The notes under the pieces were generated by a model. That model was not told the origin of the DNA and searched no databases. It saw only the letters and a list, made by a program, of their open reading frames with translations. From DATFYM01 sp035315065 (lineage in GTDB: Bacteria; Acidobacteriota; Terriglobia; UBA7540), in contig DATFYM010000074.1 in assembly GCA_035315065.1 (NCBI GenBank), positions 1 through 34,730 of the forward strand: 34,730 nt of DNA. The letters are read 5' to 3'. Shown here piece by piece: positions 6,811-16,203 of the stretch. Position 1 is the stretch's first letter. Every line of letters begins with the position of its first letter. Position numbers and translations under genes: made by a program.

Positions 6811-8427
6811 TCAGCGCTCTTGCGACCCTGACTCTCGCGGGGCTGAGCTTCCCAGCGCCTCGCGCACGCGATCAGACAGCGCGGCCGCTCTATCCTGGTC
6901 GCCTTGCTCTTGATAAATCTGCATCAGAGCCTCGGCTGCAGGTAGAAGGAGCGGATCCAAACTGATCGCCTTTTCCAGATGGGAGGTAGCCTTGTCCATA
7001 TTCCCGGCTTGCATCCAGGCTCTCCCGGCGTCACTCTCATCCACCGCCGAATCCGGCCCAAGTTCGAGAACCCGCTCAAATCGTCGGACAGCCTCAAGAG
7101 GTTGTCTCGTCGCTAGCAGAGCCCGACCCAACGCGGTGAGCACGGCCGGGTCGTCGGGGAACTCCTTTTCCACCTCGGTAAGCATGTGATAGCCCCGAAC
7201 GATGTCGGATGCCGGCCCGTTCTCGAACCCGGAGTTCGCATACGCCAGCGCCAGGTTGCGTTCTCGCAGCTTGGGTGGCGGGTCCCGCCATGCCACGAGA
7301 TCACCGTTCACGGCAATCTCCTTCTCTGGCTCCGGTTCGGGATGGCGGGAGATCCGATGATCGGTGAACACCGTGTGGCCGCCATCCTTGGCGTTCCGCT
7401 TGGGCATGTGGCAACCGAGGCAGTCGCCGCTGGAGCCGCCGGGATGCGACTTGGCCAGCGATCGTGCGCCGTTGTGGCACGACAGGCAACGAGCCCTGTA
7501 GTACGACGCGGGCTGCTTGGAAGTGCCGTGGGGATTGTGGCACGTTCCGCACCAAAGTCGCCCCTTGCTCTGGCGCGAGCACGTACTCAACGCAAGTTGC
7601 TCGACGTGACTGATGACTTTGAGACCTTCCCGGGGGCTGTCACTCGGCGGCTTGACGGTGTAGGTCGCAAAAACCTCTTCCAAGGGCTCACCCGGACGGA
7701 AATCCTGTAGCCTCTTCCCGGGATTCGGCACCCTCGCAACGCCCCTCAAGTGGCATTGCTCGCAAATGCTGTTACGCGCTGCGGGCGCGAGCGTCTCGGG
7801 ATTGACGATCGAGCCCGGCAGAGGCATTTTGAGATGCCGCGCCGGGTCGCCATGACAGCGGTCGCAAGAAATCGACTCCTGGGCAAAGGCCGGCGATGGA
7901 TACTGGTTCAAGGTGTTGGCGATGGGCAATGCTTTGCCGGAATGGCAGAACAGACACCCCTCGCTTACGGCACGGATGAAATCGGGCGCGCGGTTTTCTT
8001 CGTACCCTGGCGCCATATCGTAGCGGCTGAGGCGTGTGTAGTAGCAGATGGGGGACTGGAACAGGTGATTTCCAACCCGAACGAGGTACCCGGAAGCGTG
8101 GTTACCCGAGCCGATCACGTAATCGACGCGGTAATCCGAGACGTCCCCGTCGCGCTCCATCCGCTGCCAAAGGCCCGTCGCATTGGAGTAGATGGTAAAC
8201 TTCGTGCCAGAGAGGGAATGCGCGAAGGAGCCTTCGGGTTCTTGTCTCGGACGTCGCAAAGAGTGCGCCATCGCCGAGTGGGAGTAACCCTCCACCTCTT
8301 TCGGATGGCAAGATGCGCAGGGGTTGGCCCCAAAGGCGACTCCAAGGCTGATACAGGAAACTGCGGTCAGCAGCAGGAGCTGTCCCAGCCAAAGGTATCG
8401 TCTTCCTGACAAGCGAGTCGCTGTCAT
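6811..8427 (-). CDS. Seven-haem cytochrome c with C-terminal TPR domain
   Basis: This exported electron-transfer protein has seven CxxCH haem-binding motifs in order: CASCH, CLFCH, CDRCH, CEQCH, CGTCH, CLSCH and CLGCH, all in the first two-thirds of the protein. Many further His residues could serve as distal ligands. A C-terminal stretch of about 130 residues holds three TPR-like units (for example AVLTALGRALLATRQPLEAVRRFE), suggesting docking to a partner. The start at 8427 is preferred because the protein then begins with a short basic stretch and the signal peptide LGQLLLLTAVSCISLGVAFG. An in-frame ATG at 8466 would add 13 residues and neither has an ideal ribosome-binding site. The layout resembles the cytochrome c554/NrfA-like superfamily with TPR tails common in Acidobacteriota and Planctomycetota. 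No catalytic Lys-haem motif (CxxCK) is visible, so it is more likely an electron carrier than a nitrite reductase. Diverges from the FG-GAP gene. Confidence 0.88.
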   Translation of the reverse strand: MTATRLSGRRYLWLGQLLLLTAVSCISLGVAFGANPCASCHPKEVEGYSHSAMAHSLRRPRQEPEGSFAHSLSGTKFTIYSNATGLWQRMERDGDVSDYRVDYVIGSGNHASGYLVRVGNHLFQSPICYYTRLSRYDMAPGYEENRAPDFIRAVSEGCLFCHSGKALPIANTLNQYPSPAFAQESISCDRCHGDPARHLKMPLPGSIVNPETLAPAARNSICEQCHLRGVARVPNPGKRLQDFRPGEPLEEVFATYTVKPPSDSPREGLKVISHVEQLALSTCSRQSKGRLWCGTCHNPHGTSKQPASYYRARCLSCHNGARSLAKSHPGGSSGDCLGCHMPKRNAKDGGHTVFTDHRISRHPEPEPEKEIAVNGDLVAWRDPPPKLRERNLALAYANSGFENGPASDIVRGYHMLTEVEKEFPDDPAVLTALGRALLATRQPLEAVRRFERVLELGPDSAVDESDAGRAWMQAGNMDKATSHLEKAISLDPLLLPAAEALMQIYQEQGDQDRAAALSDRVREALGSSAPRESGSQER

Positions 8428-8532
8428 GACCTTCCGAGTATGGTGGCCGCCAAACCTTGTTATCATAGTCGTGGATCACCGTGCTGGCAATGGCCCTCGC
8501 CGGTGGGTGGTGGTGTCATTTGGGGAGGAATG

Positions 8533-8692
8533 GAATCCACAGATTGCGCAGATTTCAGAGATTAAGAGAAGAAGGTGCCTGCTCGACAAAGAGTAACCAG
8601 CAAATGGTGGCTTCATTGAGCTTGTGACAACGCCGAGTGCGCGGCCTGTGGCTCTTTTCTAAATCTGAGGAATCTGCGTAATCTGTGGATTC
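8533..8692. repeat. Inverted-repeat element, copy 1 (AATCCACAGATT family)
   Basis: The left arm begins GAATCCACAGATTGCGCAG (8533) and the right arm ends CTGCGTAATCTGTGGATTC (8692). They are reverse complements over about 22 bp with one mismatch, enclosing about 116 bp of unrelated sequence. A second copy lies at 10616-10736. It fills much of the 8428-8828 gap between the divergent cytochrome and FG-GAP genes; I see no other gene there. Confidence 0.8.
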
Positions 8693-8828
8693 TGTTCTTT
8701 TGTCAAATGACACCACTACTCGGCGCTGGTGTGGCTTGCACCTGGCACGGGCTTGCAACGGCATTCTGATCCTAGCGGGCCATCGAGAGGGAGAAGAGCG
8801 TGCAACCGTCACCACGCGAAGTCGGGTC

Positions 8829-10571
8829 ATGGGCAATGTGAAGCAGACGACTGGGGTGTCAAGGAGAGACCTTTTGCAACTCCTGGCGGCTACCCTCGCC
8901 GTCGGACCACTCAATCGCATTGCTGCAAAGGCCTCTACCGCCGCCCCGGTCACCTTCGTGGACATTGCTGCGGCCGCCGGAATCACCTTCCGGCACGACA
9001 ATGCGGCCACGCCCGAGAAGTATCTCATTGAGACCATGGTTGGCGGCTGCGGTTGGATTGACTACGATCAGGACGGACTCCTCGATCTCTATCTGGTGAA
9101 CGGAGCCGCGACCAGACTCTACACGCCGCCGCATCCATTACGAAGTGCGCTCTATCGAAACAACGGCGATGGTACATTCACGGACGTCACCGAACGGACC
9201 GGGGTGGGCGCAGCGGACCTGTTCGGTAGTGGCGTCGCCGTGGGCGATTACGACAACGATGGGTTTCCTGATCTCTACGTGGTCGGCTACGACCGCTCGA
9301 TTCTCTATCACAACAACGGCGATGGAACGTTTACCGATGTGACGGCGCGCGCCGGCGTTGCGAATCAAGGCAAGTGGGGAGCGAGCGCCGCTTGGTTTGA
9401 CTACGACAACGACGGGCGGCTCGATCTCGTGATCGCCAATTACGTCGATTGGTCGCCCGAGAATAACGTGTGGTGCGGAGACCATGCTCCGTTCCGCCGG
9501 GGGTATTGCCATCCCGACGTCTATCATGGACAGACGCCTACGCTGTATCACAACAACGGTGACGGAACTTTTACCGACGTGAGCCGATCCTCGGGGGTGG
9601 GCGCCAAGCCAGGCAACGGCCTCGCCGTCGTGACCTTCGATTACGACAACGATGGCTGGCAGGACATCTTCATCGCCAACGACGCAATGGCCAACTTTCT
9701 GTTCCATAACAATCGTGACGGGACTTTCAGCGAGGTCGGGTACCTTGCCGGCGTGGCCGTGAGCAACGACGGCCGGCCGGAATCGGGCATGGGGGCCGAT
9801 GCTGCCGATACCACGGGCAAAGGGTGGCTCGATTTGATCGTGACCCACCTCGACTTCGAACAGGCCCGCCTCTATCGCAACCTCGGCGATGCGTCGTTTG
9901 AAGAAGCAACTTCAGAAGCGAAGCTTGCTTACGCCACGTTCCATTTGAGCGGCTTTGGCGTGCGCTTCATGGACTACGATAACGACGGCGCCCGCGACCT
10001 CTTTATGGCCAACGGCCATATCCTCGATAACATTCAGCTTTACCACGCCGACACGCGCTATGCCGAGCCCAAGCTGATGTTCCGTAACATGGGGCGGGGG
10101 GGTTTCGAGAACGTGAGCGACAAGCTGGGGCCGGACCTGCAACTGCCGCGGGTCAGCCGCGGCGCGGCCGTAGGAGACTTCGACAATGACGGCGACTTGG
10201 ACATTTTGGTGAACAACAACGGTGAAGCGCCCCAACTGCTTCGGAACGACGGCGGTAACGCCCACAATTGGCTCGAGGTCTTCTTGATCGGGACGCGCTC
10301 CAATCGCGACGCCGTCGGCGCTCGCGTCAAGCTGGTGGCGGGCGATTTGGTTTTGTACGACCAGCGCAAAGGCGGCATGAGCTACGCTTCCGCTCAGGAC
10401 CCGCGGCTCCACTTCGGCTTGGGCAAGCGAGATTTCGTCGACTCCATCGAGGTTCACTGGCCCAGCGGAACGGTAACTAAGCTCGAAAAGCTTCAGAGCG
10501 ATCGGATCATCACCATCAAGGAAGGCTCCGGGCTCGTCGATCGGCCGTTTCCGCGGCTGCGGGAGAAGTAG
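8829..10571 (+). CDS. Tat-exported FG-GAP/VCBS repeat protein with ASPIC/UnbV domain (CRTAC1-like)
   Basis: This 580-residue protein is predicted to be an exported calcium-binding beta-propeller. The start at 8829 gives a twin-arginine signal (VSRRDLLQLLAATLAVG); earlier in-frame codons run into a repeat element. Seven blades carry DxDxDG-type calcium loops, for example DYDQDGLLD, DYDNDGFPD, DYDNDGRLD, DYDNDGWQD, a degenerate DTTGKGWLD, DYDNDGARD and DFDNDGDLD. Between blades NNGDGTFTDV recurs three times plus a variant. The last 90 or so residues are an ASPIC/UnbV domain (DAVGARVKL, LHFGLG, IEVHWPSG). The family is abundant in Acidobacteriota, often beside TPR proteins and cytochromes; its biochemical role is unknown. 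Here it stands between a haem-TPR protein and a TPR protein, which suggests a shared envelope complex (inference). Confidence 0.88.
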   Translation: MGNVKQTTGVSRRDLLQLLAATLAVGPLNRIAAKASTAAPVTFVDIAAAAGITFRHDNAATPEKYLIETMVGGCGWIDYDQDGLLDLYLVNGAATRLYTPPHPLRSALYRNNGDGTFTDVTERTGVGAADLFGSGVAVGDYDNDGFPDLYVVGYDRSILYHNNGDGTFTDVTARAGVANQGKWGASAAWFDYDNDGRLDLVIANYVDWSPENNVWCGDHAPFRRGYCHPDVYHGQTPTLYHNNGDGTFTDVSRSSGVGAKPGNGLAVVTFDYDNDGWQDIFIANDAMANFLFHNNRDGTFSEVGYLAGVAVSNDGRPESGMGADAADTTGKGWLDLIVTHLDFEQARLYRNLGDASFEEATSEAKLAYATFHLSGFGVRFMDYDNDGARDLFMANGHILDNIQLYHADTRYAEPKLMFRNMGRGGFENVSDKLGPDLQLPRVSRGAAVGDFDNDGDLDILVNNNGEAPQLLRNDGGNAHNWLEVFLIGTRSNRDAVGARVKLVAGDLVLYDQRKGGMSYASAQDPRLHFGLGKRDFVDSIEVHWPSGTVTKLEKLQSDRIITIKEGSGLVDRPFPRLREK

Positions 10572-10615
10572 CGCGGGCGTCTCGGCCGCTTTCGGAGTGC
10601 TTGGAGAAGTCATGA

Positions 10616-10736
10616 GAATCCACAGATTGCGCAGATTACACAGAACAAAAAGAGCGATTCAAAAAGTCACAAGAATGATCGGTCATCCGCTTCTTCTCTT
10701 CTTGAAATCCGTATAATCTGCGTAATCTGTGGATTG
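10616..10736. repeat. Inverted-repeat element, copy 2 (AATCCACAGATT family)
   Basis: It has the same arms as the element at 8533-8692: GAATCCACAGATTGCGCAG at 10616 and CTGCGTAATCTGTGGATT ending about 10735, but with a shorter, different centre (about 77 bp). It ends only 10 bp before the ATG of the downstream TPR gene, so it must contribute that gene's leader and perhaps its promoter. Confidence 0.8.
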
Positions 10737-10746
10737 AGTTTCTTAG

Positions 10747-12366
10747 ATGTCAAAATTCAACCTCGCTCGAACCGGTGGCGCGGTGCTGCTCGCCGCTCTG
10801 GCGGTCCTTGTCCTGGCACGAGACCGTTCCCCAGCTCTGGCGCAAGAAGCCGAGCCGGCCTCGGCCGAACAACACCGACGCCAGGGCATGACCTACCTCG
10901 AGCAGCACGAGTCCGCCAAGGCCCTCGACGAATTCCGTTCCGCGGTCCGGCTGGATCCTGCCAGCGCGATTTCGCACGACGACTTGGGCGTGGCCCTGGC
11001 AGAATCGGGGCGGCCCGAGGAGGCTGCCCCGGAGTTTGAGAAGGCGATCCAACTGTCGGACGACCTTGCCGCCGCGCACTTCCACCTCGCGCTGGCTTAC
11101 GACGGCAGGGGCCGAACGGCCGACGCTATCGCGCAGTATGAGGCTACACTCCTCTTGGAACCCGCATTCACGGACGCGCGGTACGCGCTCAGCGCCGCGT
11201 GCTGGAAGCTAGGGGATGGCGAGGGTGCCATCCAGTTGTTGCGAGAGGTGGTTCGTCAGAATCCCTCTTTCGCGGCCGAGGCTCAATACAACCTGGGGCT
11301 TGAATTGCGGCAACAAGGAGAGTTGGAGGAGGCGGCGCGCGAGTTGAAGACTGCCGTTCAATTGCAGCAGCAGTCACCGCAATTCAATCTCGCGCTTGGG
11401 CAAGTCCTGACGGAAAGGCAAGATTTGAGTGCGGCGATTGAACCGCTGCGTCGGGCGGTGGAGCTGGCACCGAACAGCGCGGAGTACCACTATGATCTTG
11501 GCGAGGCTCTGCGATTGAAGACCGACTTCGATGGCGCCAAAGCGGAACTCCGGTCCACGCTCGAGTTGGAACCACGATACCCGCACGCGCACCGCCAGCT
11601 CGGACTCGTGCTGCGCCAGCAGGGAGACTACCCTGCGGCACTGAGCGAGTTCAACCAAGCCGTCGCCCAGGATCCCAGCGACGGTGACGCCCAATACTAC
11701 CTGGGGTCTGCGTTGCTCAAGCTGAATAATTTGGAGGATGCGATCGGCCATCTGCGCCAGGCGGTAAGCCTTGATCCTTACGATTCGGCCAAGCGTGTCA
11801 GCCTGGCGGGAGCGCTCACGAGAGCCGGCAGGTCCGACGAGGCGTGGGAACAGTCACAGCAAGCGGAGGTGATCAACACCTTGCAGGCCAATGCCGGGCG
11901 TTCGCGGGTGCTGCTCGGATCGGCCGTGGACCACCTGAAGGACGGCAAGGTTGACGCGGCGCTCGGCGAGCTTCGTCAAGCGGCGACTTTGAGCCCGGAA
12001 TATCCGGAAGTTCAGTTTCAGCTTGCGCTGGCCTTGCAGAAGAAAGGTGTCCCTCCCGGCGAGGTCGCGAATGCCTTCCGCAAGGCGATTGAACTCAAGC
12101 CTTCCTTTGCCGAGGCGCACCTGCAATTAGGGTTGACGTTGAAGCAGATGGGACGGACTGCCGAGGCACTCGACGAGATCAAGCGCGCTGCAGGATTAGC
12201 GCCGAGCCTTGTCGAAGCCCACCGCCTGCTGGGGGAAGCCGCCCTGGAATCCGGCGATTGGTCGGGTGCCCGGGCGGAGTTTGGCGCCGTCCTCGCGTGG
12301 AGCGCCGACGATGAAGACGCGCATCGCGGGCTTTCCCTGGCAAAGTCGCACCGTCGTCGGCAATGA
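10747..12366 (+). CDS. Exported tetratricopeptide-repeat protein
   Basis: This 539-residue protein begins with a Sec-type signal (basic start, GGAVLLAALAVLVLA, then ALAQEAEP with a likely cut after ALA). The rest is almost entirely TPR units of 34 residues, about 13-14 of them, such as AISHDDLGVALAESGRPEEA, AEYHYDLGEALRLKTDFDGA and AEAHLQLGLTLKQMGRTAEA. It is presumably a periplasmic scaffold. The start has no Shine-Dalgarno sequence and lies 10 bp after a repeat element. It follows the FG-GAP gene on the same strand with 175 bp between, so co-transcription is possible. The family commonly accompanies ASPIC/UnbV proteins. Partner identity is unknown. Confidence 0.85.
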   Translation: MSKFNLARTGGAVLLAALAVLVLARDRSPALAQEAEPASAEQHRRQGMTYLEQHESAKALDEFRSAVRLDPASAISHDDLGVALAESGRPEEAAPEFEKAIQLSDDLAAAHFHLALAYDGRGRTADAIAQYEATLLLEPAFTDARYALSAACWKLGDGEGAIQLLREVVRQNPSFAAEAQYNLGLELRQQGELEEAARELKTAVQLQQQSPQFNLALGQVLTERQDLSAAIEPLRRAVELAPNSAEYHYDLGEALRLKTDFDGAKAELRSTLELEPRYPHAHRQLGLVLRQQGDYPAALSEFNQAVAQDPSDGDAQYYLGSALLKLNNLEDAIGHLRQAVSLDPYDSAKRVSLAGALTRAGRSDEAWEQSQQAEVINTLQANAGRSRVLLGSAVDHLKDGKVDAALGELRQAATLSPEYPEVQFQLALALQKKGVPPGEVANAFRKAIELKPSFAEAHLQLGLTLKQMGRTAEALDEIKRAAGLAPSLVEAHRLLGEAALESGDWSGARAEFGAVLAWSADDEDAHRGLSLAKSHRRRQ

Positions 12367-12469
12367 CACCGGTCGAAGCTCATAGTCGGGTTCTTATATG
12401 AACGTACTACCCCCGCTCCAGCGCGATACTAAATTTAGTTGGGGGGGGGAAAGGACGTAAAGATTTTTC

Positions 12470-12504
12470 TTGACAAAGGGCAATCAAATGAATTAAACGT
12501 TTAA
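12470..12504 (+). promoter_or_regulatory. Candidate promoter with LacI-type operator for the TonB receptor gene
   Basis: TTGACA (12470-12475) is a perfect sigma-70 -35 box. At 17 bp spacing lies TTAAAC (12493-12498), a weak -10. Overlapping it is the perfect 12-bp palindrome TTAAACGTTTAA (12493-12504), whose AAACGTTT core matches the AARCGYTT core of LacI/GalR operators. A regulator binding there would block the -10. No lacI-type gene is in the window. The rest of the 12367-12749 gap shows a run of nine G (12441-12449) and no gene. Confidence 0.45.
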
Positions 12505-12749
12505 GCGTTCAGTATACGACTGCGGATACGGCGTGGGGTGTTGGGGCTAGACTCTGCGGGTTAAGGGCCATTAGCAAGTTCAGATTAGTAGGCCGCGAGC
12601 AATGATGTGACTGCTGAGGAGACTCGCGGTGGTGTGTTGCTGCGAGCGCCATCGAAGCGGTGGGAAGTATCACGCTCATCGCCGGCGGCGCTCTACCAAA
12701 ACGGGTGTTGGTGTCAGGCCTAGGGCCAAAAGGAAAAGGAGGCTACTCA

Positions 12750-15700
12750 ATGAAATTCTCGCTGAAGTTCTCACAAATTGCGACAGCCGCGGGCGGCACA
12801 CTGTTGCTGCTGATGCTAGGCGTTTCGTCCCTCCAGGCGCAGTTTTCCAGCGGTCTTGAGGGCACGGTCTTCGATCAGACGGGAGCCGTCGTCCCGAACG
12901 CCGAAGTAACTCTCAAACAGGTGGATACGGGAGTCGAACATAGTACCGTGACTTCCTCTGCCGGCATTTATCGGTTCACGGCTCTGCCGGCTAGCACCTT
13001 CACCCTCACTGTCAAGGCGAGCGGGTTCGAAACTGCGTCGCTCCGCGATATTTCGATCCAGGTGGCTGAGACGAGAACCTTGAACGTCAACCTGAAGGTG
13101 GGCGGTGCGACGACAACGGTAGACGTTACAGCTCAAGTTGCCCCGGTTAACCTCACGACGGCAAGCGTCTCAGGGGAGGTAAATGAGACAAAAATCCACG
13201 AATTGCCCCTCGTCGGGCGCAATATGTTCACCTTGGTAATCCTCACGCCGGGTATGACGGGTACGCAGAGCGGCGGTGGCAACTCCTACGCTCAAGCGAC
13301 CGGCGACATTTTTAACGCCGAATATGGTGTGAGCATGAATGCGAACGGCCAGCGGTCAGAATCGAACCAGTTCTCGGTTGACGGCGCCAACGTGAATGGC
13401 GCCCCTCGAGGCGGTGTGACCAATCTCACCCCCAACGCGGACTCCGTCCAGGAGGTTCGCGTTCTGATGAACAACTTCTCCGCGGAAAACGGGCGGAACG
13501 CGGCGGCCATCGTCAGCATCGTCACCAAGTCCGGCACTAACGACTATCACGGGACCATGAGCTGGTTTCACAGCGACACTCACTTGAATGCGCGGAATGT
13601 GTTTCAAACCAACGGCGGGTATAACAACTCAGGGGCTCCGGAGTTCCTTCGGAACGAGTTCGCGGGAAGCTTTGGGGGACCCATCCGAAAGGACAAAGAC
13701 TTCGCTTTTGGTTCATTCGACATGCTCCGGTCGGGGGTTGGCTTCGGCGGTCTACAACGGATTCCAACACCGGAACTGACTAACTATCTAAAGGCTAATT
13801 TCCCGAACAATATCTCGACAAAACTGCTTTCGGAGTTTCCTCCGTCGTTCGCGCCGATTACCGGGATCAACAGCGCGGGGGCGGACCTCGGAATTAATTG
13901 TGCGAACGAGCCGTCACCTTCCACGCCGATCTCGACCCCGATAGGAATGTTGCCGTGCAACTTCCCCGTCAACGGTCAGGGCGACCAGTCAGGAACGATT
14001 TTTCGCAACGGGATCCAATGGAGCGTGCGCGTAGACCACAACTGGAACGATTTCAAGGACCGGCTCTTCGGCAGCTTCTATCGGACCACCCGGCAAACAG
14101 TGGCCTTTGGCACGCCCAGTGTCTATTTTCCCGCGTTCAGTCCTGCCGAGCCGCAGTACACGCACTTGGCGAATTTGAATTGGACCCACTCCTCTGGGTC
14201 TAACTTCGTGAACCAGATGACGGCCGCCTACACCCGCACTTTTGGCAATGATATTTGCGTCCATTGCGAGGTGCCGAACATCAGCATCGGTGACGGCACG
14301 GCGGGGCCGGGAAACGGCTTTTTCGGAGAGTTTCGTCAAAACAACTACGAGTGGAAGGACGTTGCCACGGTGACTCACGGCCGGCAGAGCTTCAAGTTCG
14401 GCGCCAACTGGGCCCGTCACCATGACGATGAGGACTTCACAGGCAATACCGAGCGCCCCACCTTCTTTTTCACGAATGTCCTGACCTACGCGGCTGACTC
14501 TGCTTTCTCGGAAAGCAACATTAATTTTGACCCGCGGACCGGGGTGGTAGGCAAGACCAACGTTTCCTATGCTTACCGCAACACCGACTTGGGAGCCTTT
14601 TTCCAGGACGATTACAAGGTGGAAACTAACCTCACGGTGAACCTGGGAGTTCGTTGGGACGCCTTTACCGGCCCCACCGAAAAGTGGGACCGTCTCAATA
14701 GTTTTATATTCCCCAATAGCGGCAACTTCCAACAGGAAATCGCCAATGGAGCCATGGGACCCGTGCCGCAGTTGTGGCATACCCAGGTGGGGAATTTTTC
14801 CCCGCGCCTCGGATTTGCGTGGGACCCGACCCACCAGGGCAAGAGCTCGATTCGGGGCGGGTGGGGCATGTTCTACGACCGGCCGGCCCAGCAACTCTAC
14901 ACCGGCGACCGCCAGAACCTGCCGCGCATTGCTAATGCCTCCGCGAGCGTTCTAACTCCCAACGAGCTTCCCGCCTACGCTCTCGGTGGGTCGGGTGACC
15001 CGCCGTACGACTTCCCTGCCGTTCAAGGGATTAAGTTTGGGTTGGATGCCAAGAATGGACTGCCCGGCGCCAATGCTGGGCAGGAAATCAGTGACCCCAA
15101 CATGAAAATCCAGTATGGGGAAAACTGGTCACTCGGTGGCCAATACGAAGTCTTCAGGAGTTGGCTGGCGGAGGCCGATTACATCGGATCGGTGGGGCAC
15201 CATGAATACTCCTCTTACGATGTGAACAGGCTTAATGGCGACCTGATTCTGAATCAAGGTGTTCAGGTACGTCCCAACACGAGCTTCGGGACTCTGAACT
15301 TTGAGCAAGCGCAGTACAATTCCTCCTACCAAGGCATGACCGTGAGCATAAGAAACCGCGGCTTCAGTAAGGGCATCAATTTCCAGGCGGCCTACACTTA
15401 CGGCAAGGCTAAAGACCAATCCGACACGTTTGGGGTCGGCCCCAACGACATTTATAACCTCGAAGGGGAGCGAGGCCCGGCCGGCTTTGACGTCCGCAAC
15501 CGGCTGTCGTTCAGCACCCTTTGGCAAATTCCGCACCCCAAGTCGCAGCTTGGGTTTATGAATGTTCTGCTGAATGGCTGGCAGATAAGCAACATCACCA
15601 TCCTTCAGTCAGGCAACCCGTTTGACGTCACTTGCAGCGCACCGTTTGGCGCCGTAACCGATGTGAACGGCAACGTGATCGGTAATACCGGCTGCAACTA

Positions 15701-16112
15701 CAACGCGGACGGGGCTGGCGGTGGTTTCAGGCCTAACGTCGCTTCTGGAGTTAAGACCTCCGGTTTTACCAAGAAGGAGTTTCTTAACGGGGTCTTCAAC
15801 TGTACGGCCTCTAATTGCGGTAATCTCTTTCCGGCGCCGGGCTTCGGTCAAGACGGTGCCCTCGGTCGGAACGCATTTACTGGCCCCGGATACAACAACA
15901 CTGACTTCTCCGCCACCAAACGGACCCACATCCCGTGGTTCTATGGGACGGAGGGTGCCCAAATGGAATTGCGGGCGGAGTTTTTCAACGTATTCAACCG
16001 CGTGAATCTGACTGGGGTGGATAGTACCATAAACAGTGGGTCAGGTTTTGGCAAAGCCACCGGGTCCTTCCCCGCGAGGGATATCCAGTTTGGCCTTCGC
16101 TTTGAGTTCTAG
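12750..16112 (+). CDS. TonB-dependent receptor-like outer-membrane protein (Oar type)
   Basis: This 1120-residue outer-membrane protein is probably for import or binding of large substrates. The start at 12750 is set by AGGAGG six bases upstream and a following signal peptide (residues 1-31, ending SLQAQF). Earlier in-frame codons to 12660 lack both. Residues about 34-120 form a carboxypeptidase-regulatory-like domain (LEGTVFDQTGAVVPNAEVTL, YRFTALPASTFTLTVKASGF). A plug-like region follows (INELPL-type motif seen as IHELPLVGRNMFTLVILTPG, then SVDGANVNG and VQEVRVLMNNFSAENGR). The rest is a beta-barrel ending in IQFGLRFEF with the terminal Phe expected for BAM insertion. No TonB box is obvious. 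Acidobacteriota carry many such Oar-like paralogues. A truncated paralogue lies at 23981-26335. Confidence 0.88.
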   Translation: MKFSLKFSQIATAAGGTLLLLMLGVSSLQAQFSSGLEGTVFDQTGAVVPNAEVTLKQVDTGVEHSTVTSSAGIYRFTALPASTFTLTVKASGFETASLRDISIQVAETRTLNVNLKVGGATTTVDVTAQVAPVNLTTASVSGEVNETKIHELPLVGRNMFTLVILTPGMTGTQSGGGNSYAQATGDIFNAEYGVSMNANGQRSESNQFSVDGANVNGAPRGGVTNLTPNADSVQEVRVLMNNFSAENGRNAAAIVSIVTKSGTNDYHGTMSWFHSDTHLNARNVFQTNGGYNNSGAPEFLRNEFAGSFGGPIRKDKDFAFGSFDMLRSGVGFGGLQRIPTPELTNYLKANFPNNISTKLLSEFPPSFAPITGINSAGADLGINCANEPSPSTPISTPIGMLPCNFPVNGQGDQSGTIFRNGIQWSVRVDHNWNDFKDRLFGSFYRTTRQTVAFGTPSVYFPAFSPAEPQYTHLANLNWTHSSGSNFVNQMTAAYTRTFGNDICVHCEVPNISIGDGTAGPGNGFFGEFRQNNYEWKDVATVTHGRQSFKFGANWARHHDDEDFTGNTERPTFFFTNVLTYAADSAFSESNINFDPRTGVVGKTNVSYAYRNTDLGAFFQDDYKVETNLTVNLGVRWDAFTGPTEKWDRLNSFIFPNSGNFQQEIANGAMGPVPQLWHTQVGNFSPRLGFAWDPTHQGKSSIRGGWGMFYDRPAQQLYTGDRQNLPRIANASASVLTPNELPAYALGGSGDPPYDFPAVQGIKFGLDAKNGLPGANAGQEISDPNMKIQYGENWSLGGQYEVFRSWLAEADYIGSVGHHEYSSYDVNRLNGDLILNQGVQVRPNTSFGTLNFEQAQYNSSYQGMTVSIRNRGFSKGINFQAAYTYGKAKDQSDTFGVGPNDIYNLEGERGPAGFDVRNRLSFSTLWQIPHPKSQLGFMNVLLNGWQISNITILQSGNPFDVTCSAPFGAVTDVNGNVIGNTGCNYNADGAGGGFRPNVASGVKTSGFTKKEFLNGVFNCTASNCGNLFPAPGFGQDGALGRNAFTGPGYNNTDFSATKRTHIPWFYGTEGAQMELRAEFFNVFNRVNLTGVDSTINSGSGFGKATGSFPARDIQFGLRFEF

Positions 16113-16136
16113 GCAGACTGTCGACTCCCACCTTCC

Positions 16137-16176
16137 GGAGCCGCAAGACTCACGTTTTGCGGCTCCGCGTGTTTTT
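16137..16176 (+). terminator. Rho-independent terminator after the TonB receptor gene
   Basis: GGAGCCGCAA (16137-16146) pairs with TTGCGGCTCC (16157-16166) around a 10-nt loop, followed by GCGTGTTTTT. It begins 25 bp after the stop codon. Confidence 0.8.
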
Positions 16177-16203
16177 GGGGTATTCTTGAGGTTCGGTAAG
16201 CTC

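Noticed and set aside
9138..9848. 236-codon open frame on the minus strand
   Set aside because: It is the exact antisense of the FG-GAP gene; its repetitive VVV/IVV-rich product mirrors the DYDNDG repeats.
12441..12449. Run of nine G as a phase-variation tract
   Set aside because: It lies upstream of the candidate promoter, outside any reading frame, with no spacing role that I can support.
13989..14894. 301-codon open frame on the minus strand
   Set aside because: It is a shadow of the receptor gene, with no start signal or family resemblance.
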